64,000 nucleotides of DNA. Origin: Strigomonas culicis. Its lineage: Eukaryota; Euglenozoa; Kinetoplastea; Trypanosomatida; Trypanosomatidae. Where the stretch lies: NCBI GenBank assembly GCA_000482145.1, contig AUXH01000010.1:24333-88332 (forward strand), given 5' to 3'. The position numbers and the translations under genes are program-made. Below, piece by piece: positions 1 to 9,450 of the stretch. The notes under the pieces are model-generated. The model was given only the letters and a program-made list of their open reading frames with translations. It ran no database searches and had not been told where the DNA came from. Every line of letters starts with the position of its first letter. Position 1 is the first letter of the stretch.

Positions 1-2580
1 GGGGAGGGGTGGGCCGTAGAGGGCCTCGAACCCCCCTTCCCATTGTCGCACGCAGTCCGCGCCGCTCGGCAGCGACTCCCAGCTCCACGTGTCGCCGCCG
101 CTCTTCGCGGCCTCCGCCGTGTACGCCGGCACCGCCACAAACAGGATGGTCTCTGCCGCCTCTACGACTCTATCGTGCGCCGTGCTTCCAGCGTCCTGCC
201 GCAGATGCCGCTCCACGGTCAGCACCGCACTCGTCCACCGCTTGGCATTCATCTTGACAATGAGAGGCTTCACGATGGCCTCCACGGTGGCTGCGTGGAA
301 GCTCTGCAGCTGGCGCGTCACCTCCCGCACGAAGCGGGTCGTGACAAAGATGCGCTTCTGTTTCTTCTCCCGCTGGTACGACAGAATCGACTCGAGCTGC
401 AGGAGCACAAAGTCCTCCTTCTCCTTCTGCGAATAAGGAACAAATGGGAAAAAGTAGTCCATGCGGTTGACCAGCGGCTCGCCAAACAGCCGCATGCACT
501 TCTCTCTGCAGTCCTTGATGAACAGTGCGCGGAGGCGTTCTTGGTTCCGCCGGCACGCGGCCACGGTGCTGCCGTCTCCCCTCCCCTCGTCCCCCACGTA
601 CTCGGCGGCGCAGCTCTGGATGAGCTCCGCAGAGACGTTGCAGGTAAGGATGAAGGTGGTGTGCGTGGTGGACACCACCCGGTCCTTCTGCTTGAGCGAC
701 CGCAGCGACCCGTTCTTCTGAAACGCCGACAGCCACAGGTGCTGAATCGCGTCCGCCGTGCACTTCTCGAACTCGTCTAGAACCACCACCGCGTCGCTTT
801 CCTTCAGCAGCGCGGAGAGCAGCAGGCCGTCACCGACGTGCGCGGCGGGCGGGTCGACCAGCGAGTAGATGCTGTCGCGCGTGCAGAAAGACGGCATGTG
901 GATGAACACGAGCTGGCCCTCCGCCTCCAAGTCTACCGGTGGGGGCGAGGGCGCGCCTGCGGCCCCCGCTGCGGCCGGCGGCAGTTTGTCCTCCGCATGT
1001 CGGCTCTCGTACAGGCCGCGCGCGATGCGGCGGGCGAGCTCCGACTTGCCGTAGCCGGAGGGGCCGAAGAAGACCAGCACGGTCGCTTTGTTCTGCTCAA
1101 AGACATCCGCGTTGAGAAAATGGGCGGAGATGGTGTCCCACACGTGGTCCTGTCCGATGTACTGCGACCGCTCGTAGCGCCACAGACGCTCCGCGAGAGT
1201 GTCGCCGCCGCTGCCTGCGGCGGCACCGGCCGCCTCCGACGTGAGAGAGGGGCGCGCCACTCGTGCCTGGTACAGCTGGTGGATGGACTTCTGAATAGAA
1301 CCATCGAGACCCGGCTGGGCACTGCGCTGCAGCTCTGTCTGCACCTCGTGCACGTACTGGAGCCGAATGCATCGCTCCTCGATTTGTTTGAGAAGGGGCC
1401 AAATTTTGTTCGTGGAGTCGATCTTACCGTACGCGCGAGGACGGTTCTTACTCCGCTCCTCCTCCTCGTGCTGCCTGCGGTTCCACTCGCCGAGCATGGC
1501 GGCTATGTACTGGATCTCGCCCATGCCCACCGGCGCCAAGTCGGGCTCCGGGTGCAGAACGCTGCACAGCGCTACCACGACATGCAGCGCCAGGTCCAGC
1601 ACCGGTCGCTCCCTCAAATTTCGTGCGCTCGTTGTGATGGCGGCGTCCACGCGCGCCCTGTCCTCGCCCCGCTGCCGCAGGATGCTGTGCTCCACCGCAG
1701 CGTACAAGGCAAGTTGCCGCAACGCAGCCCGAAGATTCGCGTCGCTCTTCTTCGCGTCGCCGTCACCGGCCGCGTACGCCTTTCGAACCTGCAGCAAAGA
1801 CTGCAGCACGTGCAGTGCGTCTTCAAAGTAGTGCTCCCGTGGGCACGCTGCGGAAGCCTCTGATCTGCCTTCCGCCGTCGGACCGCCCCCGCGCACATGC
1901 CGCGCCCTGTCGGCATGCCGCAGCACCGTCTTCATCGCCCCCCACACGCGGTCCCTTTTCCTCCGTTTGCTCTCCTCCACCGGCGGCGGCGGGGCGTCCG
2001 CGCTAGCGGGGGGGGCCGCGTCCCCGCGGCTGCTGGTGCTGCTGCCGCTGCTGTGCCGGTGCAGCCCCTCCTCGTCCCCACTCGCGTCGTCGTCGCCGCT
2101 GCCCTCCGGGGTGTGCCACTCGCGGTGCTGGACGAGGTCCTCCAGCAGCCCCAGCTTCTCCTCGAGCTCCGCATCGGCGGCGGCACTGAGCAGCGGCGCG
2201 GCGGCGTCGCCGTCCGCCTGCGCACCCTGGCGCAGCTGCCACCACCAGCAGCAGACGTGCACAGCCAGCACAATCAGCGGCTCGTGCAGCTGCTCCACCG
2301 TCAGCCGCCGGCACGATTCGGAGGCCGCCAGGTTGAACGCCGTCAACGCTTCGGAGCCGGTGCGGTACTCTACCTCTAAGGTGCCCAGCAGCGACTGCCA
2401 CTCTTTAAACGATAAATGGAACGTTGGGCCACCTTGGCCCTTCTTACATTCACTCGGTTTGTTGCCACAAGTCGCCTTCTGGATCTGCGCCTCGGACTCT
2501 AGGCGAACCACCTCATCTAGCAGCTCCTCCCACTGGAAGGAAATGAACAGCTCTTCCTCTCGTGAAAGAGAGCCACCCAT
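1..2580 (-). CDS. ClpB/Hsp100-type AAA+ ATPase, 3' end cut off by window
   Basis: An open frame of 860 codons runs from the ATG at 2578-2580 to the window edge without a stop, so the C-terminus is missing. The first ~480 residues are charged and low in recognisable motifs, with an acidic Ser/Asp-rich stretch near residues 170-190. An AAA+ module follows: Walker A GPSGYGKSE at about residues 506-514 and Walker B VVVLDEFEK at about 598-606. The NRMDYFFPF segment near 705 corresponds to the arginine-bearing region of ClpB second AAA domains, and a helical region like the ClpB D2-small domain comes after it. Only one ATPase module is visible, unlike two-module ClpB/Hsp104, so it resembles single-ring Clp ATPases such as the mitochondrial SKD3/CLPB type. 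Unfoldase or disaggregase activity is inferred from the family. The N-terminus is not an obvious targeting signal. A polypyrimidine tract (purines at 2631-2646) supports this start. Confidence 0.8.
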   Translation of the reverse strand, partial: MGGSLSREEELFISFQWEELLDEVVRLESEAQIQKATCGNKPSECKKGQGGPTFHLSFKEWQSLLGTLEVEYRTGSEALTAFNLAASESCRRLTVEQLHEPLIVLAVHVCCWWWQLRQGAQADGDAAAPLLSAAADAELEEKLGLLEDLVQHREWHTPEGSGDDDASGDEEGLHRHSSGSSTSSRGDAAPPASADAPPPPVEESKRRKRDRVWGAMKTVLRHADRARHVRGGGPTAEGRSEASAACPREHYFEDALHVLQSLLQVRKAYAAGDGDAKKSDANLRAALRQLALYAAVEHSILRQRGEDRARVDAAITTSARNLRERPVLDLALHVVVALCSVLHPEPDLAPVGMGEIQYIAAMLGEWNRRQHEEEERSKNRPRAYGKIDSTNKIWPLLKQIEERCIRLQYVHEVQTELQRSAQPGLDGSIQKSIHQLYQARVARPSLTSEAAGAAAGSGGDTLAERLWRYERSQYIGQDHVWDTISAHFLNADVFEQNKATVLVFFGPSGYGKSELARRIARGLYESRHAEDKLPPAAAGAAGAPSPPPVDLEAEGQLVFIHMPSFCTRDSIYSLVDPPAAHVGDGLLLSALLKESDAVVVLDEFEKCTADAIQHLWLSAFQKNGSLRSLKQKDRVVSTTHTTFILTCNVSAELIQSCAAEYVGDEGRGDGSTVAACRRNQERLRALFIKDCREKCMRLFGEPLVNRMDYFFPFVPYSQKEKEDFVLLQLESILSYQREKKQKRIFVTTRFVREVTRQLQSFHAATVEAIVKPLIVKMNAKRWTSAVLTVERHLRQDAGSTAHDRVVEAAETILFVAVPAYTAEAAKSGGDTWSWESLPSGADCVRQWEGGFEALYGPPLP

Positions 2581-2906
2581 AGCGAGTAAATCTATTTTTT
2601 TTTTTGGATTCCTTTAAACGGAGTAAACATGGAAGGGAAAAACAAGATGGGGTACATGGTTATGTGGTGCTCATTACAGCTGCTTTACGGAATGTAGGGT
2701 TTCACTGGGTAGATGTCTCCTCAAACATACCTTGGTGTTGCTGTTGTCGCTTGTAAGCGGGTCAACTGGATACAAGTGATACACGAGTTGAAATGCGCGT
2801 GAATACGTATACAACTAGCCACAAAAAGGGTATTCCTTTTTTTTTTAATGTGTACATGTAGCAAACATGGTTTATTTACATGGATCTGACGGCACGTCTG
2901 TGACCG
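2581..2906 (-). other. Intergenic gap with polypyrimidine tract
   Basis: This AT-rich spacer separates the coiled-coil gene from the ClpB-like gene. The + strand purine run at 2631-2646 is a coding-strand polypyrimidine tract, the likely trans-splicing signal for the ClpB-like mRNA. No gene or RNA is seen. Confidence 0.5.
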
Positions 2907-3944
2907 CTAAGCCGCCTTCTTCTTCTGTGGGGATCCTGTGCGGTCCCGCTTGCTGCTTACCCTGGTGCTTTCACTAATCTCCGCTGCAAGTGCGTCCGCC
3001 TCCATCTGGGCCTGTCTCACCACCGCCTCCTTTTTCGCGTTCTCGTACACCTTGGTAGCGCCCTCCAAGCCATACGCGGCGAGGTGATAGCTCTCCGCGA
3101 GCAGCCGTGCCCGCTTCGTCTGCGTCTCCAGGTCCTTCTTCAGCGGCTGCAGCTCCTCCTGTGAGAGAAAGAGCCGGCGCGCGCGCAGCACACTCACCTC
3201 CAGCCACAGCTCCACCGGCACGTCCTTTGGCCGGCGGGGCTCATCGATGATGAACTTCTGGAGGAAGTCAGACGGGCTCTTCGCCCCCTCTCTGCTCGGC
3301 GCCGCCGCGTTCGCCGCCTCGGAGCTCCGCTCCTCCACCGGCGTACCGGCCGCCGGCGGAGAACGGATGGACCTCGGGCTGTCCGCGCTGCCGTCGATGC
3401 TCAGCGTGTGAAACCGCTTCTCCGCGCCGGGCGGCAAGGAGCCGGCAGCGAAGAAATGCGTTAACGCCTGCACTACCTTCTGCCGGCGCTTCCCGTCCGA
3501 CAGAGATTTGACGATGGCCTCCAGCGAGTTGCTCCCCCCTCCTTTGGCGCCCGCGGCGTTCGCGTTGCTACTGCTGGGCCGCGAGCCCGAGCGGCTGCCG
3601 GCGGCCGACCCCGCGCGCGGCGCGGCCACCTGCGAGCATCCGCCCGCAAAGGCGTTTTCCTTGCGCTTCCGCTTGAGCTCGTCGACCTGCAGCTGACAGA
3701 GGAGGCCGGCCTCCTCGCACACGAGCCGCATCTCGCGCTCGCGCTCCTCCAGCAGGTTCGTGAGGTACGTCACGGTGCCGCCGGCCTGGTCGATCGCCTG
3801 CGTCAGCTCGAGCATGCGGCGCGACCACTTGTCCTGCCGCTGCTGGAGCGGCAGCAAGAGGTCTGGGAAGGCATCCACTAGTGCTTGGTCCTCCTCGTAC
3901 GGGGAGGGCTCATTCCCTTTCTTCGCGTTCCCTTTTCTCGACAT
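2907..3944 (-). CDS. Unknown coiled-coil protein, 345 aa
   Basis: I do not recognise this protein. It is a complete frame starting at the ATG 3942-3944 and is rich in Lys, Glu, Arg and Ala. Two regions look like long helices or coiled coils: about residues 30-100, with many Glu/Arg heptad-like positions, and about 240-330. Between them lies a low-complexity Ser/Ala/Gly/Pro linker. The C-terminus is basic and ends KKKAA. There is no signal peptide or membrane segment. Such proteins in trypanosomatids are often cytoskeletal or flagellar, but that is only a guess. A purine run at 3981-4000 on the + strand provides the expected trans-splicing tract. GC-rich third positions match the neighbouring genes, which supports real coding. 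Confidence 0.75.
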   Translation of the reverse strand: MSRKGNAKKGNEPSPYEEDQALVDAFPDLLLPLQQRQDKWSRRMLELTQAIDQAGGTVTYLTNLLEEREREMRLVCEEAGLLCQLQVDELKRKRKENAFAGGCSQVAAPRAGSAAGSRSGSRPSSSNANAAGAKGGGSNSLEAIVKSLSDGKRRQKVVQALTHFFAAGSLPPGAEKRFHTLSIDGSADSPRSIRSPPAAGTPVEERSSEAANAAAPSREGAKSPSDFLQKFIIDEPRRPKDVPVELWLEVSVLRARRLFLSQEELQPLKKDLETQTKRARLLAESYHLAAYGLEGATKVYENAKKEAVVRQAQMEADALAAEISESTRVSSKRDRTGSPQKKKAA

Positions 3945-4597
3945 GAGAAAGTGTATATCTAGTGTGCTACAAGAAGCTTTGGGGGAAGGAAAAAAAGAAA
4001 TGATGCGAAACGAAATGAGAGAAACATAAAAGTAGATAGCCCAAAGTATAGAGGAATAGCAGCGACAAGAAGAACAAAAAAAAACGGCAAATAACAGGAA
4101 TGATAATACTAATAATGATTCATTTGGAAGTCATTCAATATACCTTACGGTCACTTTTTTAGATATAGTAAAAAAATACTCAATTCGCTGCGAAAGGGGA
4201 AGAGAAAATGACCTTTCCGCTGGGAATGTTTAAAATAAAAACACAAAATGTTATTTTTGACGATGCAGAACGATGAAGTCAAAGGGAGTAAAAGAACAAA
4301 AACAGAAAGAAGAAGAATTTAAATAATATTTATTTATAGAAGTGGAAACAAAAAAAAAAAAACGAGATCGATGCATGAAAAAAAAAGGTGGAACGCTAAT
4401 GGCCATATTCGAGTCGTGTAAGTAGCCTCCACTTATCTACTTCAGGCACCATGATCAACGGTAATATCCCTTTCTTCGTTACAATCCCTATAGGTATATA
4501 AAGAACAAAGCAAAAAGTTGTATAAAAGAGGGAAGGTTGAAGAAAAAAAAAAAGTAAAGCACTAAGCAAATGACGTTTTCTATATTCCTACTCCGAT
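3945..4597 (-). other. AT-rich intergenic gap
   Basis: This 650-base spacer holds many A-runs on the + strand. The purine tract at 3981-4000 is the best trans-splicing signal for the coiled-coil gene; the rest would be the 3' UTR of the SEC14 gene upstream. No coding or RNA gene is seen. Confidence 0.5.
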
Positions 4598-5414
4598 CTA
4601 TTTTCTTGGTGGTAAGTTCTGGAGCGTTTCGATCACATTTTTACCCATCTTGAACGTCCCGCCGTATGCCTCCGGTAGCTCGCTGGCATCGATTTCCGCC
4701 AGCAGCTCCTTCTGGCCAATGCCAAACCGCAGCGTCTTACGCGCATGTTGGTCTGACATGAAGGCGGCGGCCAGCGGACCCAGTTTGGAGATGTACCAGG
4801 GCGCGTTGTACACGTAGTTGACACACATGCGCTCCGGGTAGTAGTTCGCGAGCATCTCCGTGCACTTGTCGCGGGTGTTCGTGGCGCCCTTGTTCTTCTC
4901 GCGGTTCTTGTCCAGCAGCGGCGAGAAGTCGGAGATCATGGTGAAGTACTCCTCGCCGCGGCGCTGCAGCTCCTCGAGCACGTGGCAGAAGAGCCGGATG
5001 AGCTCCTCCCCGCTGGCCTGCCGTCTTCATCCCCATCTGCATGATGACCAGGCGGCGGCCGCGCTTATCGACGCCGCCGACGTTCAGGTAGTCGCAGTTG
5101 ACCGCTTTGCCGAGCCGACTCACATCGATGAGGAATGGGGTCTCCGCCTTGCGCCACTGGATGCACTTCAGCAGCAGGGCCTTCGCCGCGTCCTTGTTGC
5201 GCTCGCAGCGGCGCAGGAAGCGCAGATACGTGTGGTTGCCCACGTTCGTCGTCACTATCTTCTTCTCGCCCGTGGGCGTCATGGCCGTAGGGGTTGGCGG
5301 CGGCAGGAAAAAGTCATCTCCGGGGGCGAGCAGGGTCGGCGGGCACGCGCCTTCAAGGAACCAAATCCCGCTCAGGTCCTTCTCATTGGGTGGGAGAACA
5401 GCAGCTGCGGCCAT
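4598..5414 (-). CDS. SEC14/CRAL-TRIO lipid-binding protein, frameshifted
   Basis: The coding sequence splits over two frames that together make one SEC14-like protein of about 271 residues. The first part (from the ATG 5412-5414) has the CRAL-TRIO N-terminal helical region (HTYLRFLRRCERNKDAA) and reads to roughly MGMKTAGQRG. The second part, in another frame, begins near EELIRLFCHVLEELQRRGEEY and carries the lipid-binding core, with ANYYPERMCVNYVYNAPWY, and ends at the TAG 4598-4600. The frame change lies at about 5010-5030. It is consistent with one extra base or two missing bases, so either a sequence error or a young pseudogene. The start is set by a probable splice acceptor at 5455-5456, which excludes the longer upstream frame. 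SEC14 proteins exchange phosphatidylinositol or other lipids between membranes. It is a tandem paralogue of the gene at 5946-6881. Confidence 0.8.
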
Positions 5415-5945
5415 GTGGAAGCTCTGTGATACGTTCACAATAAGGCACGATACACTTGGGTTCGAAGGGCAAAAGAAAAAAGGTGGGGTATACACAATAC
5501 AAAGAACGTGTAGTAAAAATGGAAAAAAAAAGTGAGAAAAAAAGTAATGAGACCGATTGGGCGCGTATTGATTTCTATGAAACGGAAAGAGCGGCAGAGA
5601 CGGGGTATAAAAGATATAATAGTAACCATACTCTCAATGAGACAGATTGGAGTTGAATAGATCCAAGGGAGAGAGAAGAATGAGAAAGATACTTGGCATA
5701 CAAAGCCATCCTCTCCTCATTCTCTCACACACGCACATGCACAAAGGAAAAGAGAAATGAAAGCAAGAATAATACGAAAAGGACATATTAGGTAGAGATA
5801 AAGAGAGAGAGAAAGGGAATAACAAATGGAGAAAAGGGGGTAAAAAGACGAAGAATTAAAGGAAAACAGAAAGCAAATGACAAAAGCACCTACGAGCGTT
5901 AAGAAGCGGGTAGATGCCTCTTGCCTGCACTGCTCATGCCTAACG
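5415..5945 (-). promoter_or_regulatory. Intergenic gap with likely SL trans-splice site
   Basis: The purine run at about 5465-5488 reads as a polypyrimidine tract on the coding strand, and the first AG after it is at 5455-5456. This places the 5' end of the mature SEC14 mRNA about 40 bases before its ATG. The remainder is AT-rich with GA-rich stretches and holds no gene I can see. Confidence 0.45.
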
Positions 5946-6881
5946 CTAAGGGCAGGGCTCCTGCTTGACCTTTTCCAGCAAAGTAGCAATGCGCTTCTCG
6001 TCGTAGTTGCCCAACGCCTCAAAGTTCTCGTAGCCGTTGTCGGGCAGGTCGCCACCCATGCACTGCGGCAGCTGGCTCTTCTTCACGTGGGCATCCATGG
6101 CCTTCAGGTCGTGGCCCACCAGGAACATCTTCTTCCGCGTGCCCGCGTCGATGAAGGCGTGCGCGATGGTCATGAGGATCCCAATGTACCACGGGTAGTT
6201 GTACATGAGCAGCTTGCCGAGCCGCTCCGGGTAGTACGTCTGCGTGATGTGCGACGTCTGCTTCCGCGTCTCCTTCGGCCGTTCGTCCCCGTCGTCGGCC
6301 TCCGTCTTCATTTTCTCTGTCTTGTTGCGACCGCCGAAGAGGGTGAAGTCCACCACCCATGTGATGGTCTCGTAGCCGCGGCGATGCATCTCCTCCATCA
6401 GGAAGATGAGGTGGTCGACGCGCTCCTCCGTCGTGCACGGGCTCTTCGCGCCCAGCCGCACAATGACGACCGGGCGGCCCTCGTTGCAGAAACCGCCGAT
6501 GGCCGTCGTGTGGTGCTCCATCATCCGCTGCACCTGCGACGGCTGGATCGCGTAGGGCTTCTTCTCCGCCCGCCACTTGAGCGCGCTCTCCAGCTGCTCC
6601 GCCGCCTTCTTGTAGTTGTTGCCGCGGGCCCGCGCGAAGCGCAGGTACACCGCAGGGAGGTGCTCCGCACCTTTGAGGGCAACGGCGCTCGCTGCGGGGC
6701 GCGCCTCCGCGTCCGCCGTGCCGTCCTTGGCCTCCGCGTCACCGCCAAACATGGCGTTGAAGGCCGTGAAGTCGTAGGAAAGAAAATAATCTTCGGCGGG
6801 AATGGATGACGGAGGGTAGGTCTCTTGCAGCTTGAGGGCGCAATCCACCTCTTGCTGGTCGCGGGGTACAATCTTCGACAT
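5946..6881 (-). CDS. SEC14/CRAL-TRIO domain protein, 311 aa
   Basis: This is a complete frame from the ATG 6879-6881. The N-terminal 60-110 residues form the helical CRAL-TRIO-N region, including LPAVYLRFARARGNNYKKAA. The lipid-binding lobe follows at about residues 130-285, with VVIVRLGAKSP, TITWVVDFTLFGG, the TYYPERLGKLLMYNYPWY strand-loop typical of SEC14, and a C-terminal LPQCMGGDL segment equivalent to LP..YGG. An insertion of charged residues (KTEADDGDERPKETRKQ) sits before the TYYPERL motif. No membrane segment is present, so it should act in the cytosol or at membrane surfaces in phospholipid or phosphoinositide transfer. It is intact, unlike its tandem neighbour at 4598-5414. The ligand cannot be read from sequence. 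Confidence 0.9.
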   Translation of the reverse strand: MSKIVPRDQQEVDCALKLQETYPPSSIPAEDYFLSYDFTAFNAMFGGDAEAKDGTADAEARPAASAVALKGAEHLPAVYLRFARARGNNYKKAAEQLESALKWRAEKKPYAIQPSQVQRMMEHHTTAIGGFCNEGRPVVIVRLGAKSPCTTEERVDHLIFLMEEMHRRGYETITWVVDFTLFGGRNKTEKMKTEADDGDERPKETRKQTSHITQTYYPERLGKLLMYNYPWYIGILMTIAHAFIDAGTRKKMFLVGHDLKAMDAHVKKSQLPQCMGGDLPDNGYENFEALGNYDEKRIATLLEKVKQEPCP

Positions 6882-7637
6882 ATTTCGTTGTTAATTCTGA
6901 GTAATGCTTTTTTTTTTTTTGCAAGGTATCTCGTTCTTCTCTTTTGTATGTGTGTCAATGATTTTGTATTCGATATTACTGTTAGATGAAAAACAATGTA
7001 CTATCGTTAGGATTCTACTTTTGTTTACGATTTTGTGATGTATTTATTATACGCCTCGTGATTCGACGCAAAAAAAAAAAGGTATTATGAAAGAAAAGCA
7101 CTGTAACTGTACGAATACAGTAGAAACGCAAACAAAGCTAAAGGTAAAGGTTATATACGTTTATTCAAAAGCAAAAAGAAACTTCAAATCAATGTATATA
7201 TATATATATATGTATGTATCAAAGTACTAGAGAATAACAAGGCAAAAAAAGTTGTCAATACAGTTGTCAAAAAAATTGATGAAAACACAGGCCACTGAAT
7301 AGTGCGTGTTACTTCTGTGGAGAGAAGAAGAGGTAAGGGGGAGATGTAAACAGTATGTCTCTTCGTCGAGTCCAAAGCAGAAGAGGCATATACACGCGTA
7401 CAGCCTGAGCTCTTACGCATGTCACAGCACACCTTCGCACAGCAGCAGTGAATCAAAATTGAACAATGTTAAATTTAATTCTGTGAACAGAACAACACCA
7501 ACAAAGAACTTATGACACGCCTGCAGTATCGTATCATAATCATCCGAACAAGAACAAAGTTAATGATAACAGAAAGAAGCATCCAGGTGGTGGAGGGAGG
7601 GTAAAAACAAAGGGAGAGCGACCTCTCAAAACACATT
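6882..7637 (-). other. AT-rich intergenic gap with short TA repeat
   Basis: This 756-base spacer between HSP33 and the SEC14 gene has a short (TA)n run at about 7195-7211 and A-runs such as 7070-7080, the latter a possible polypyrimidine tract for SEC14. Short open frames here (for example around 7184-7456) have AT-rich, low-complexity translations and are not convincing genes. Confidence 0.45.
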
Positions 7638-9185
7638 CTATGCCTTCGTGCGGTGCGTATCGCGATACTCTTTCAGCTGTAGCCATTCCTTTTCCGCAAT
7701 GACGTGCCGCTTCCCACAGTACGTGCACCGTATGCCCTCGTCCGCGCTGCCGCCCTCGTGGAGCGCGAGCTGCTCACCCATCACCTGATGGAACACCTCC
7801 TCCGGCAGCGTGATGAAGCTGTTCAGCAAGTCGAACTTGGAGCAGCGACAGAAGAAGTCCAACCTGCAGCGCCGTGCCGCCGCGCCGTTGAGCGACAGCC
7901 GCGGAGCGCCCGGCCGCGCCAGCGCGTCCCCCCACACGCGGCGCCGCAGCGGCTCGACCCTCCGCTCCACCGCGCGGAGGTCTCGGTTCGTGAAGTGCCG
8001 CGCCTGCTCCGCGGCGAGCGCGGCCCCCTCGTAGTCCCCCGTGAAGAAGCTCAGCACCTCCTGCGTCAGGTAACGGTTCGGGCCGGCACCGGGCTGCTGC
8101 TCGTGGTCTCGGTTGAGGAGCCGCAGCAGCGCATGGCCGGGGCTCGACGTCGCGGCGGCGTCGCGGCTGTCGGCCGGCGGCGCCGCCGCGAACTGGACGA
8201 GGCGCCGCTGCACATCGTAGACGTCGCGCTCCGCCTGGCCGCCGGCCGCGAGCGGCGTGAGGAGCACGCCGCAGGACTCCCGCGCCACGCCGCTGCCGTC
8301 GGCCGGGTCTGCCACGCGGCCGTCGCGCTCCCTCAGCAGCGTCTCGCACCACACCGCGGCGACGACGCCATCGGAGCTGCGGAAGTAGTTGTACGCGTGC
8401 AGCGTCATGTTGTGTAGGTAGTAGTCATGCAGCCGCTCGAGGCGGTGCTGCACGGCGGGGTCTAGCGTCTGGCGCGGCAGCAGCGCCTCCAGCGGAGGCA
8501 GCAGCCGCAAGCTGAGCGGCACCGGTGCGCCTGCCGCCGCCGTCGCGTCCTCTGTGCACAGGAGCGATGCAAAGTTTGACTTGACGAGTGAGACGAACTT
8601 CTTGTTCTGGTTGTAGAGCACCTTGTCAACCTTCAGGCGGAGGGTCTCCCGCAGCATGTCCCCGCTGGCGCCCTGCTCCGCCCGCAGCCACTGCAGAAAG
8701 GTATCCAGGCACCGCTCGTCGCGCGCCGCCGCGGGCGCGTCGTCGGCGGGCGCCCTGAGGTGGCAGCGGGTCTCCCCCAGCGCCATGGACTCCGACAGAA
8801 GGATGAACGGGCCCGCCGCGTACCGCACCTCCACCCGTTCCTCCTGCTCCAGCTGCGCGGACAGCAGATTCACGAAGCTGAGGTTCGTGCCGACGAGCTC
8901 GAGGCCGCGGGCGATCGCGGCGCTGTCCGTGGCGAAGAGGTCCGGTAAAAACTGGTTTAAAAGATCGTGCCTATGCACCGTTTCGTTCAGCATGTGACGG
9001 TTCTGAATGAACGTCAGGCGGATGGTGCCATCCGCGTTGGGCACGACGAGGCTCACGTCGCGCATCTTCATGCGGTGCAGCAGCGTGCCCCCGTCCTCGG
9101 CCGTCGCCTGCTCGCCGCCCGCGGCACAGCGGCAGACGCGCGAGCCCTGAAGCGCGGCGATGCGAAAGGCACAACTTGAACGCAT
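7638..9185 (-). CDS. HSP33: HSP33-type redox-regulated chaperone, 515 aa
   Basis: The C-terminus carries the zinc-binding redox switch of Hsp33: a CxC pair at about residues 446 and 448 (FFCRCSK) and a CxxC pair at 487 and 490 (RCTYCGK). The spacing of about 38 residues is a little longer than in the bacterial protein. The N-terminal core has DGTIRLTFIQNRHM and the Hsp33-like segment with a GPFILLSESMALGETR pattern. In bacteria, oxidation releases zinc and turns Hsp33 into an ATP-independent holdase; that role is inferred here. The protein is much longer than bacterial Hsp33 (about 290 residues) because of Ala/Arg-rich insertions in the middle. The N-terminus, rich in Arg, Ser and Cys without acidic residues, could be a mitochondrial targeting signal. 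The ATG is at 9183-9185, just after a (CT)20 tract on the coding strand. Confidence 0.87.
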   Translation of the reverse strand: MRSSCAFRIAALQGSRVCRCAAGGEQATAEDGGTLLHRMKMRDVSLVVPNADGTIRLTFIQNRHMLNETVHRHDLLNQFLPDLFATDSAAIARGLELVGTNLSFVNLLSAQLEQEERVEVRYAAGPFILLSESMALGETRCHLRAPADDAPAAARDERCLDTFLQWLRAEQGASGDMLRETLRLKVDKVLYNQNKKFVSLVKSNFASLLCTEDATAAAGAPVPLSLRLLPPLEALLPRQTLDPAVQHRLERLHDYYLHNMTLHAYNYFRSSDGVVAAVWCETLLRERDGRVADPADGSGVARESCGVLLTPLAAGGQAERDVYDVQRRLVQFAAAPPADSRDAAATSSPGHALLRLLNRDHEQQPGAGPNRYLTQEVLSFFTGDYEGAALAAEQARHFTNRDLRAVERRVEPLRRRVWGDALARPGAPRLSLNGAAARRCRLDFFCRCSKFDLLNSFITLPEEVFHQVMGEQLALHEGGSADEGIRCTYCGKRHVIAEKEWLQLKEYRDTHRTKA

Positions 9186-9237
9186 TTAGACTTCCCGGTG
9201 TTGGAAGGGAAAGAACTTGTACTTCATAAGGTAGAAG

Positions 9238-9240
<3 letters not shown>

Positions 9241-9280
<40 letters not shown>
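9241..9280 (-). promoter_or_regulatory. (GA)20 microsatellite, polypyrimidine tract of HSP33
   Basis: Twenty perfect GA units on the + strand read as (CT)20 on the coding strand, 56 bases upstream of the HSP33 ATG. Position and strand fit the polypyrimidine signal that directs trans-splicing in trypanosomatids. Confidence 0.6.
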
Positions 9281-9284
<4 letters not shown>

Positions 9285-9450
9285 TATGTTCATCTATATA
9301 TATATACACATCTTCTAAAAAAAAATGATTTTTTTTGTTTTTCTTATTTATGTATAACACATCCACTTCCAACAACCCTGTATAAAGAGGGAGAAGAATA
9401 AAAAAACCTATAGATCGAGATCGAGTTAAGAGTGGACTATTAAGACTTCA

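Noticed and set aside
7184..7456. A 90-codon minus-strand frame with Cys-rich start
   Set aside because: Low GC at third positions, ends in a TA repeat, and lies in the UTR gap between HSP33 and SEC14.
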